Positions 50,754 through 57,842 of a stretch of 64,000 nucleotides of DNA are shown here, in pieces; position 1 is the first letter of the stretch, and each line of letters begins with the position of its first letter. The notes beneath the pieces are model-generated. The model ran no database searches and was not told the DNA's origin. It was given only the letters and a program-made list of their open reading frames with translations. A program made the translations under genes and the position numbers. Origin of the DNA: CAYUQT01 sp964446835 (GTDB taxonomy: Bacteria; Planctomycetota; Phycisphaerae; UBA1845; JAFGLZ01); assembly GCA_964446835.1 (NCBI GenBank), contig CAYUQT010000053.1:8205-72204 (forward strand), in the 5' to 3' direction.

Positions 50754-52223
50754 ATGACGGATACACCTTCCGACAGAACCGTGTTTCTCGAGACGTTCGG
50801 CTGCCAGATGAACGTGCTCGACAGCGAACTGGTGTTGGGTGCGCTCCGCCAGAAGGGGTTTGCCGTCGTCGGCGGTCCCGATGAGGCCTCTGTGGTGGTC
50901 CTCAACACGTGCTCCGTGCGTCAACGGGCCGAGGACAAGGTGTATTCGCGATTGGGCGAACTCCGCCGACTGAAGGCCGACCGGCCCGGCATGGTCATCG
51001 CGGTCATCGGCTGCATGGCCGAACGGGACTCGGAGGAGCTGCGACGGCGGGCGCCGCACGTCGACGTGATCTGCGGACCCGGAGAGCTGGGACAACTGGC
51101 ATCGCTCATTGAGCGGACCGGATCGTCCCGTTCACCACAGATCGCGATCACGCGGGACTGGAGCCGCCATACGCCCGCCGAGAATCGTCACGAGGAAGAC
51201 GAACTCGAGGCTTTAGATCACACCCGCCGGCCGGTACCAGGACGGCGGACCCTTCAGGCGTATATTCGGGTCCAGCGCGGGTGCGACAAGTTCTGCAGCT
51301 ATTGCGTCGTCCCCTTCGTTCGCGGGCCGGAGCGATCGCGACCGCCCAGCCACATCGTCGACGAGGCCCACCGATTGGTCGATGCCGGGGCAGTGGAGAT
51401 TACGTTGTTGGGACAGACGATCAACAGCTATGCCCACCAGGAGAACGGGCGGGTTGTCCGTCTGCCCGAGTTGCTCGAGCGGGTCCACGGCATCGACGCC
51501 CTCCGGCGGCTGCGGTTCATCACGAGCTTCCCCGGGGATTTTGACGAGGGCATCCTGAGGGCGATGCGCGAACTGCCCAAGCTGTGCGAGTATCTGCATC
51601 TGCCCGCCCAGAGCGGATCCAACCGCGTCTTGGCTGCCATGCGACGCGACCATACGGTCGAACGCTACGTCGAGCTGGCTGAGCGGGCCCGCCGAGAGGT
51701 GCCGGACCTGTCGCTGGCAGGTGACTTCATCGTGGGGTTCCCCAGCGAAACCGACGAGGACTTCCAGGCAAGCTGCGATCTGGTCCGGCGGATGCAGTAC
51801 AAGAACATCTTCGTCTTCAAGTACTCGACCCGTCCGGGCACCGTGGCCGCCCGAAACCTGACCGACGACGTGCCGCGACAGGTCAAACGCCGACGAAACA
51901 TCGAACTGCTGCGGATTCAGGCGGAGATTGCCCTGGCGAACAACCAGGCGATGATCGGCCGCAGCGTCGAGGTTCTTGTGGAGGGTCCGAGCAAGGCTGC
52001 CGCTCATGCACGAAAGGCCGAAGCCGCTCCGGACGGCTCTGGGGGCTGGCGCAGTCTCGCCCAGTATGTGGGGCGGACCCGCGGCGACCAGATCGTCGTC
52101 TTCGAAGGCCACGAGAACCTGATCGGGCAGATCGTTCAGGTGACGATCACCTCCGCGACGGACCTGACGCTTCACGGGAGCGTCTCGTGCGATTCAGAAC
52201 CTCTGTGTATCCTGCCTCGATGA
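50754..52223 (+). CDS. miaB: tRNA-2-methylthio-N6-(dimethylallyl)adenosine synthase
   Basis: A methylthiotransferase of 489 residues that adds a methylthio group to C2 of i6A37 in tRNAs reading UNN codons. The N-terminal domain carries three cluster Cys in FGCQMN, LNTCSVR and IGCMAE. The radical SAM cluster is CDKFCSYC in RGCDKFCSYCVVPFVRGPER. The motif GQTINSYAHQ and the STFPG-like segment (ITSFPGDF) are family-typical, and a TRAM domain closes the protein (about 390-489), with an insertion rich in Ala/Lys (SKAAAHARKAEAAP) in the middle of it. ATG 50754 begins shortly before VFLETFGCQMN. There is no strong Shine-Dalgarno; it may be read from rnpB transcripts or its own promoter. Confidence 0.95.
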   Translation: MTDTPSDRTVFLETFGCQMNVLDSELVLGALRQKGFAVVGGPDEASVVVLNTCSVRQRAEDKVYSRLGELRRLKADRPGMVIAVIGCMAERDSEELRRRAPHVDVICGPGELGQLASLIERTGSSRSPQIAITRDWSRHTPAENRHEEDELEALDHTRRPVPGRRTLQAYIRVQRGCDKFCSYCVVPFVRGPERSRPPSHIVDEAHRLVDAGAVEITLLGQTINSYAHQENGRVVRLPELLERVHGIDALRRLRFITSFPGDFDEGILRAMRELPKLCEYLHLPAQSGSNRVLAAMRRDHTVERYVELAERARREVPDLSLAGDFIVGFPSETDEDFQASCDLVRRMQYKNIFVFKYSTRPGTVAARNLTDDVPRQVKRRRNIELLRIQAEIALANNQAMIGRSVEVLVEGPSKAAAHARKAEAAPDGSGGWRSLAQYVGRTRGDQIVVFEGHENLIGQIVQVTITSATDLTLHGSVSCDSEPLCILPR

Positions 52224-52280
52224 CGTGAGGTTGGACGCTTCACTTCTCGTTAGGTGCTCGAACCGCTAGACTCAACGGTC

Positions 52281-54038
52281 ATGGGAACCTATCTGCTTTG
52301 CGTCCTGTCATGTCTCAGCGGTGTCACTGCGGAGGGATCGACAACCTCCCGACCTGCGGGTCAGCCGTCCTCTGCACCTTTGCGTCGGATGACGTGCGGC
52401 AGCTTTCCTCAGTGGTTCGCCGAGAAGTGGACTCTTCGGGATGGCCTGCCCGCCCCCCGCATCACGGCCGTTGCCGTTCAGCCGGATGGCACGGTGGTCT
52501 GCCTGACGCCGAAGGGTGCCGCCGCCTTCGACGGACGGAAATGGTCGGCGCGCGATACCGTGCAGGTGCCCGGCGATGAGAGCCCCGCGCTCAATCCTCC
52601 CGGAACGGTGCCCTGGCTGCCCGTGACCTGCTGGACCCAGGCGGCGACCGGTGAACTCTGGGTCGGCACCCCGAAGGGGCTGTGCCGCTATGACGGCAAG
52701 CGATGGCGGGCGTTTCACAGTCTGCGCTGGCTGCCCAACGACAAGGTGAACGATGTGGTCGTCGCCCCCGACGGTTCGGCATGGGTGGCGACCGAAGGCG
52801 GCGTCGCCCGGATCGCCCAGCGATCCATGACGCTCGCCCAAAAGGCCGCCTTCTATGAGGAAGAGATCCGCAAGTTTCATAACTGGCGAGGACTGATTCG
52901 CGAGATTTCCTTGCCCAAGCCCGGACAGCTTGAGGGGTATCGCCAGCCTTCCTCCGACAACGACGGGCTGTGGACGTCTCTCTACGTCGCTGCCGAGAGT
53001 TTCCGCTATGCCGCGACGCGAGACCCAGAGGCCAAGGCCAACGCCACCGAATCCATGAAGGCCATGCTGTTTCTGGAGGAAATCACCTCGCTGCCGGGTT
53101 TCGTCGCCCGGTCTTATCTGCCGCGAGGAGAGGGATTCAAGCACGGCGACGGTGTCTGGTATCCCAGCAAGGACGGAAAATGGGACTTCAAGGGTGACAC
53201 CAGCAGCGACGAGATCGACGGGCACTTCTACGCGTACGGCATCTATCATGAACTCGTCGACGATCCGGACGTCCGCCGCCAGGTGGTCGAGACGGCGCGG
53301 CGAGTGATGGATCGCATCATTCGCGACGGCTACTACCTCGTCGGCCCCACGGGCAAGCGCACAACCTGGGGAGTCTGGGCCCCTCGCGACCTGAACGACA
53401 ATCCCCGATGGATGCCTGAACGCGGGCTCAACTCGCTGGAGCTGTTGAGCTACCTCAAGACGACCGAGCACATTACCGGCGACGAGAAGTATCGCCTGGC
53501 CGCCCGCGAACTCATCGACAAGCACCACTATGCCCTCAACACGATCTATCAGAAGATCGTCACGCCCGTCGAGGTGAACCACAGCGACGACGAGTTGGCG
53601 TTTGTGGCCTACCACAACCTGCTCTGGTTCGAGAAGGACCCGAGGATCCGGAAGATCTACGTCCAGAGCATCGAACGGAGCTGGAAAATCGAGCAGCCGG
53701 AACAGAGCCCCTTCTACAACTTCATCTACGGCAGTGCCGTCACGGGCGGGTTCGATCTGCCCGAATCGATCGAATGGCTGAAGGACGCACCGCTCGACAC
53801 GATTCGCTGGACGGTGGACAACACGGGACGGCGTGATGTGCCGATTTCCCGGTTCCTGACCCGTTTCGGCAAACCGCAGACCTCGGTTCTGCTGCCCGTA
53901 TCCGAGCGTCCGGTGATGCGCTGGAACGGCAACCCCTACGACCTGCGCGACGGCGGCGGCGGCCACAGCAAGCTCGACGGAACGTTCTGGCTGCTGCCCT
54001 ATTGGATGGGACGCTATTGCGGATTCATCGTTGAATGA
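52281..54038 (+). CDS. Secreted protein with partial beta-propeller and helical catalytic-like region
   Basis: About 585 residues from ATG 52281; the frame can be extended to 52254. A signal peptide (MGTYLLCVLSCLSGVTAEG) is followed by two or three blade-like repeats (ITAVAVQPDGTVVCLTPKGA, GELWVGTPKGLCRYDGKRWR, VNDVVVAPDGSAWVATEGGV), as found in the sensor region of hybrid two-component proteins. The rest (about 200-585) is helical and Trp/Tyr-rich (NDGLWTSLYVAAESFRYAAT, DEIDGHFYAYGIYHELVDDP, YLVGPTGKRTTWGVW), resembling an (alpha/alpha)-barrel. There is no kinase or membrane domain, so it is a secreted enzyme or binding protein rather than a sensor kinase. I do not recognise the family. Confidence 0.68.
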   Translation: MGTYLLCVLSCLSGVTAEGSTTSRPAGQPSSAPLRRMTCGSFPQWFAEKWTLRDGLPAPRITAVAVQPDGTVVCLTPKGAAAFDGRKWSARDTVQVPGDESPALNPPGTVPWLPVTCWTQAATGELWVGTPKGLCRYDGKRWRAFHSLRWLPNDKVNDVVVAPDGSAWVATEGGVARIAQRSMTLAQKAAFYEEEIRKFHNWRGLIREISLPKPGQLEGYRQPSSDNDGLWTSLYVAAESFRYAATRDPEAKANATESMKAMLFLEEITSLPGFVARSYLPRGEGFKHGDGVWYPSKDGKWDFKGDTSSDEIDGHFYAYGIYHELVDDPDVRRQVVETARRVMDRIIRDGYYLVGPTGKRTTWGVWAPRDLNDNPRWMPERGLNSLELLSYLKTTEHITGDEKYRLAARELIDKHHYALNTIYQKIVTPVEVNHSDDELAFVAYHNLLWFEKDPRIRKIYVQSIERSWKIEQPEQSPFYNFIYGSAVTGGFDLPESIEWLKDAPLDTIRWTVDNTGRRDVPISRFLTRFGKPQTSVLLPVSERPVMRWNGNPYDLRDGGGGHSKLDGTFWLLPYWMGRYCGFIVE

Positions 54039-54077
54039 CGAGTCGCCGCGCGAAGCAGATGGACGTTCCTCTGCTTT

Positions 54078-54977
54078 CTACTTGCGCCGGGGCGGTGGGG
54101 ACGGGTGGCAGACCAGCTTGCGCAGGCGGCTGAGGTTCAGGCGGTCGAGGTCGCGCCCGCGGGCATCCACGCCCTTGGGCGTCTCCAAAACCCTGGGCAC
54201 CGACGTCAGACGGGGATCGTTCAACAGGAGGCGAAACGCGCCGAGACCCAATCGCCCTCGCCCGATGTGTTCGTGCCGATCGCGATGTGTGCCCAGATCG
54301 CCCTGGCTGTCGTTGACATGGATACAGCGGACATGCCTCAGACCGACCCGGCGATCCAGCTCCGCCATGGTCTGTGCATAGCCTTCCGGCGTGCGCAGCT
54401 CATAGCCGGCGGCGAAGACGTGACAGGTGTCCAGGCACACGCCCAGACGATGAGGCTCATGAACGCCGGCAAAGACTTCGGCCAGGTGCTCGAACCGCCC
54501 GCCCACACTGTCGCCCGCCCCCGCCGTGGTCTCCAGAAGGACTCGGGTTGGATTCTTCGCCGTGCGCCGGCAGATCTCATCGATGGCCGCGATGATACGG
54601 CGAATGCCCGCTGCAAGCCCCGCCCCGCGATGTGAGCCGGGGTGGACGATCAACCCCTCGATACCCAGGCTTTCGCATCGTCGCAGCTCTTCGACGAACG
54701 TTGCCACGCTCGGACGCCGTATTGCCGCCTCGGGAGAGGCCAGGTTGATCAGATAAGTTGCGTGAGCAAACACCGGGGCGATAGGCGTCCGGCGACGCGC
54801 CTCGACCCAACGATCGATCTCTGCCGGATCGAGCGGTGCGGCGGTCCACTGCCGTTGATTCTTCACGAATACCTGCAGGCAGTCGCAACGCAGGGCCCCC
54901 GCGGCCTCTATCGCCCGATGAACACCGCCGCCAATCGAAAGGTGCGCTCCAAAGCGTTGCCGGTTCAGGTTAGGCAT
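54078..54977 (-). CDS. nfo: Endonuclease IV (AP endonuclease Nfo)
   Basis: A zinc-dependent AP endonuclease of 299 residues that cuts 5' to abasic sites in base excision repair. The start MPNLNRQRFGAHLSIGGGVH includes the first motif (GAHLSIGGG); LQVFVKNQRQW, the zinc ligand His in FAHATYLINLASP, GLIVHPGSHRG, VLLETTAGAGDSVG, GVCLDTCHVFAAGYEL, IHVNDSQGDLGTHRDRHEHIG and VLETPKG follow in the order of the family. All nine metal ligand positions appear kept. The frame extends upstream to 55226, but that part overlaps the CPBP gene and lacks sense; ATG 54977 matches the family start. It is downstream of the CPBP gene on the same strand. Confidence 0.94.
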   Translation of the reverse strand: MPNLNRQRFGAHLSIGGGVHRAIEAAGALRCDCLQVFVKNQRQWTAAPLDPAEIDRWVEARRRTPIAPVFAHATYLINLASPEAAIRRPSVATFVEELRRCESLGIEGLIVHPGSHRGAGLAAGIRRIIAAIDEICRRTAKNPTRVLLETTAGAGDSVGGRFEHLAEVFAGVHEPHRLGVCLDTCHVFAAGYELRTPEGYAQTMAELDRRVGLRHVRCIHVNDSQGDLGTHRDRHEHIGRGRLGLGAFRLLLNDPRLTSVPRVLETPKGVDARGRDLDRLNLSRLRKLVCHPSPPPRRK

Positions 54978-55075
54978 GATCCGGGTTCTCCCCACCCATC
55001 CCGCACGGGACCGACCCGGCCGCTCGTCTGCCGGAGAAGGTCGGCGATCCTGAGTCTTCAATGCACGTGGACCGG

Positions 55076-55828
55076 CTAATAGAAGGACACGACAATCAGG
55101 TCGTAGAACATATGGCAGCCGACGGCGATGCCGAAGCCCCGCAGCACATAGACACCCGACAAGTAGATTCCCGCCATGGCGCGAAACAGGAAGCTGGTCC
55201 ATTCGAAGGGATCGCTGCCGCCGCAACCCTTGTAGTGATGTATGGCGAAGACCAACGAACTGATCAACACGGCCAGAAGCTCCGACGCCTCCATGTTGAG
55301 ATTCAGCACCTCGGCCAGCAGGAAGATCAGGACGCTGATCAGAATCAACCGAAAGACCAGCTCCTCATAGATCCCGGCGCTGAGGCTCAGCAACAGCGAG
55401 GCAGCCCAGTCGCTGGTGGCCAGCGGCACGCGACGGGCGAGGGCAGCGTGAAAGATCAGAGGTGGCACGGTGAAGATGACACTCTCGACCGCCATGCCCA
55501 CCAGCGCCGTTTTGTTGATCCGCCAGGAGTCCCGGCGATTCACGTGCCAGATCAGCAGGATGGCCACGACCGCCAGCCCCGGCAGGTAGAACCCCGTCAC
55601 CCCGAAGACCGCCATGAACCACGACAGCAGAACCTTGGCCACGACTTCGGGCGCCTGCTCCTGCGAGAAAGGGGGATAGGCCAGGAAGATGCCCACCTCG
55701 TACACAATCAGCATCGGCAGCAGGAAGACCAGGCAGTTCAGGGGGCGGCGGGTCTGCTCGAGATACCCTCCGGCATCCCGGCGGGGTGCATAGGGTGACC
55801 GTCTCGCTCTGGAAGTCCTGGAAGCCAT
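55076..55828 (-). CDS. CPBP-family intramembrane metalloprotease
   Basis: A 250-residue polytopic membrane protein of the CAAX/Abi protease family. About seven helices are visible. The three motifs are present: IYEELVFRLILI (EExxxR), FAIHHYK (FxxxH) and GCHMFYDL (HxxxD), so the protease is probably active. Substrate unknown; family roles include prenyl-protein processing in eukaryotes and bacteriocin self-immunity. The frame extends upstream to 56599 but that portion overlaps the glycosylase gene; MASRTSRARRSP at 55828 is the natural start. The intergenic distance to the divergent glycosylase gene start is about 115 bases. Confidence 0.85.
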   Translation of the reverse strand: MASRTSRARRSPYAPRRDAGGYLEQTRRPLNCLVFLLPMLIVYEVGIFLAYPPFSQEQAPEVVAKVLLSWFMAVFGVTGFYLPGLAVVAILLIWHVNRRDSWRINKTALVGMAVESVIFTVPPLIFHAALARRVPLATSDWAASLLLSLSAGIYEELVFRLILISVLIFLLAEVLNLNMEASELLAVLISSLVFAIHHYKGCGGSDPFEWTSFLFRAMAGIYLSGVYVLRGFGIAVGCHMFYDLIVVSFY

Positions 55829-55942
55829 GGGGGTATCATTATGCCCTTTGCATCGGCGTCGGCCGATGGCGAACAGAAGTGTACCGCGAGCACCCACCGG
55901 CCAAAAGCGGGCAGGGTACCTGATTTCCGGGAAAAAAACGCG

Positions 55943-56620
55943 ATGTCCCGATCGACGACAGCCACGAGACTCCAGCAGTTCTTCGACGCCATGTTGGCGG
56001 CCTATGGGCCGCGGCATTGGTGGCCCGGCGAGACCCCCCTGGAGGTCATTGTCGGGGCCGTCCTGACCCAGAACACGGCGTGGACGAACGTCGAACGCGC
56101 GATCGCCAATCTCAAGGCCGCCGATGCCCTCGACTGGTTCCGGCTGCACGCCATGAAGCCCACCGAGCTGGCAGGGCTGATCCGGCCGGCGGGGTACTTC
56201 AATATCAAGGCCAAGCGACTGAAGAACCTGGTGGCCTGGATCGTCGAGCGATTCGAGGGCGACCTCGACCGGATGTTTGCCGTGCCGACCTCGACCCTTC
56301 GCGAGGAGTTGCTGGCCGTCAACGGCATCGGGCGAGAGACGGCCGACTCGATTCTGCTCTATGCCGGCCAGCACACCACGTTCGTCGTCGATGCGTACAC
56401 CGCCCGCATTCTCCGACGCCATCGGCTGATCGACGAGGAGGCGGATTATGAACAGATCAAGGACCTGTTCGAATCCAGCCTTCCGGCCGACACCGCGTTG
56501 TTCAACGAATACCACGCCCTGCTGGTGGAGGTGGGGAAGCGCTGTTGCCGCCCCCGCGACCCAAGGTGCGCCGAATGCCCGCTGCAGCCGTTTCCACACA
56601 CGCTGGACGCGCCCGATTGA
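55943..56620 (+). CDS. Endonuclease III-like DNA glycosylase (COG2231/MagIII type)
   Basis: 225 residues of the HhH-GPD superfamily. EVIVGAVLTQNTAWTNVERA opens the fold, the helix-hairpin-helix is LLAVNGIGRETADSILLYA, and the catalytic Asp is D150 in FVVDAYTARIL. The position of the lyase Lys of Endo III is E132 (18 residues before the Asp, the same spacing as Lys120/Asp138), so it should be a monofunctional glycosylase such as MagIII (3-methyladenine). The C-terminal Cys motif is C-x6-C-x2-C without the fourth Cys (CCRPRDPRCAECPLQPF). The start ATG 55943 begins MSRSTTATRLQQFFDAML; an upstream frame from 55841 lacks support. Confidence 0.87.
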   Translation: MSRSTTATRLQQFFDAMLAAYGPRHWWPGETPLEVIVGAVLTQNTAWTNVERAIANLKAADALDWFRLHAMKPTELAGLIRPAGYFNIKAKRLKNLVAWIVERFEGDLDRMFAVPTSTLREELLAVNGIGRETADSILLYAGQHTTFVVDAYTARILRRHRLIDEEADYEQIKDLFESSLPADTALFNEYHALLVEVGKRCCRPRDPRCAECPLQPFPHTLDAPD

Positions 56621-56785
56621 GAACGCCGAGGGCTCTTGTCATCAGAGCTCCCCGCATCGGTTCCGGATACCCTCGGCCGCCCAGCAACGTGTCCGACATG
56701 GCGGTTGACACCCTTTGCGACGTAGGTTACAGTGCGGTGCGTTCACATGAGTGGACCAACGGAATGCGAAACTCATAGGTGGCTC

Positions 56786-57127
56786 ATGCCAATTCAAGAG
56801 TGGTCCGAACAGATCGTACTGGTCGATCTCCAGGATGACCCCCAGTTCACCGACGACATCAATGCCGTCCTCGAGCTGGTCGAGGCGCGGCGCAATGTCG
56901 ATGTCGTGCTGAACTTCGTCCAGGTCAGTTACGTCAACAGCTCGAACGTCTCGAAGCTTCTCAAGCTTCGCAAGATGGTCGTGGGGAACAACGGGCACAA
57001 GCTCAAGCTCTGCGGCATTACCACGCAGGTCTGGGGCGTGTTCCTGGTGACCGGCCTCGACAAGATCTTCGACTTCGCCGACGACGTGACCAGCGGGCTG
57101 GCCAGCGTACAGCTCGATATCCAATAG
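56786..57127 (+). CDS. STAS-domain protein (anti-sigma factor antagonist type)
   Basis: A 113-residue single-domain protein. EQIVLVDLQDDPQFTDDINA is the N-terminal strand-helix, DVVLNFVQVSYVNSSNVSKL holds the phospho-acceptor loop (NSSNVS, where SpoIIAA has D-S-S/T), and GHKLKLCGITTQVWGVFLVT with GLDKIFDFADD completes the STAS fold. It would bind an anti-sigma factor or kinase and be controlled by Ser phosphorylation. No partner gene is adjacent. AGGTGG lies a few bases before ATG 56786. The upstream in-frame ATGs at 56732 and 56747 lack a ribosome binding site. Confidence 0.85.
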   Translation: MPIQEWSEQIVLVDLQDDPQFTDDINAVLELVEARRNVDVVLNFVQVSYVNSSNVSKLLKLRKMVVGNNGHKLKLCGITTQVWGVFLVTGLDKIFDFADDVTSGLASVQLDIQ

Positions 57128-57156
57128 TCGTTCGGCTCTTTCCGTCTCGTACTTTT

Positions 57157-57207
57157 CAGTTCACCGGTCCCGGTCGGACGATCCGCGGGGCGTTCTGAAT
57201 CTTCGGT
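57157..57207. repeat. 51-base direct repeat, copy 1 (3' end of the 57843 gene)
   Basis: Same orientation and 49 of 51 bases identical to 57844-57894, which encodes the C-terminus of the large di-haem protein (PKIQNAPRIVRPGPVN and its stop). This copy is separated from any complete gene. Together the copies bracket the DUF4258 toxin-antitoxin pair. Confidence 0.85.
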
Positions 57208-57240
57208 GGAATTGTGGAAGCTCCCTGCAGAAGCCTGCGG

Positions 57241-57459
57241 TCAGGATGAGATCGTCTCGAAGACGCGTCCCACGGTTCGAAGGTACTCGACGTCCCCCAG
57301 TTCGGCTCGCCGGGCGATTTCGTCAAGCCATCGCACGGTGTCAGGCTCCAGACAGGGTTCAGACGGGTCGTCATTGGGGTAGACGACCTCCACCTCGACC
57401 TCTACGGCATAGCGCCCCCGTTGTATCCAGCGCTTTCGTTTCTCGCGTCGTTCTTCCAT
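57241..57459 (-). CDS. Small protein paired with DUF4258-type toxin, probable antitoxin
   Basis: 72 residues. A basic start (MEERREKRKRWIQRG) leads to an alternating strand (YAVEVEVEVVYP), then an acidic helix-rich part (DTVRWLDEIARRAELGDVEY, LRTVGRVFETISS). Size and pairing fit an antitoxin; the gap to the upstream DUF4258-type gene is 6 bases. I cannot name its family. As the second gene of the pair it would be translated after the toxin candidate, an inverted order relative to most type II systems. Confidence 0.6.
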   Translation of the reverse strand: MEERREKRKRWIQRGRYAVEVEVEVVYPNDDPSEPCLEPDTVRWLDEIARRAELGDVEYLRTVGRVFETISS

Positions 57460-57465
57460 GGGAAT

Positions 57466-57768
57466 TCAATCTCGAAAGAAGACCGTGACCAGTTTGGCCC
57501 TGCCGGTCTCGGACAACCACGCCCAGACAACTACCACATCCGTTCCATCGGCAAGCATCTGCCGAACGACGATCGACGGATTGGGGCGACTGGTCGATCG
57601 CTCGCGCAAGAGCTCGGCCTGGCTGAGTCCCAAGGCAAGCTGCCACGACGCTACGCCTCTCTCCTCGCAGCGTTCGTCGGCATGCCAGCTCACGACGAAA
57701 CGGCCCTTCTCAACCCCATCACGTATTCTATCAAAGAGCGTGCCCATACCACGCAGGGATATGCCCAT
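57466..57768 (-). CDS. DUF4258-type protein, probable toxin component
   Basis: 100 residues. FVVSWHADERCEERGVASWQ shows the H-A-x-x-R-x-x-E-R pattern of DUF4258 proteins, a small RelE-like/BrnT-like fold often found in toxin-antitoxin pairs. DVVVVWAWLSETGRAKLVTV completes the fold. ATG 57768 is the first start; ATG 57747 (MGTLFDRI) is an alternative. Together with the small gene at 57241 it forms a two-gene cassette between two direct repeats, suggesting recent insertion. The function is inferred from family and context. Confidence 0.68.
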   Translation of the reverse strand: MGISLRGMGTLFDRIRDGVEKGRFVVSWHADERCEERGVASWQLALGLSQAELLRERSTSRPNPSIVVRQMLADGTDVVVVWAWLSETGRAKLVTVFFRD

Positions 57769-57842
57769 CCGATCGCCGGTTAAGCAAACCCTTCCCTCTC
57801 GACGTCACCCACCATGCATCTTGGCGGAGTCATTCCCCCGCC

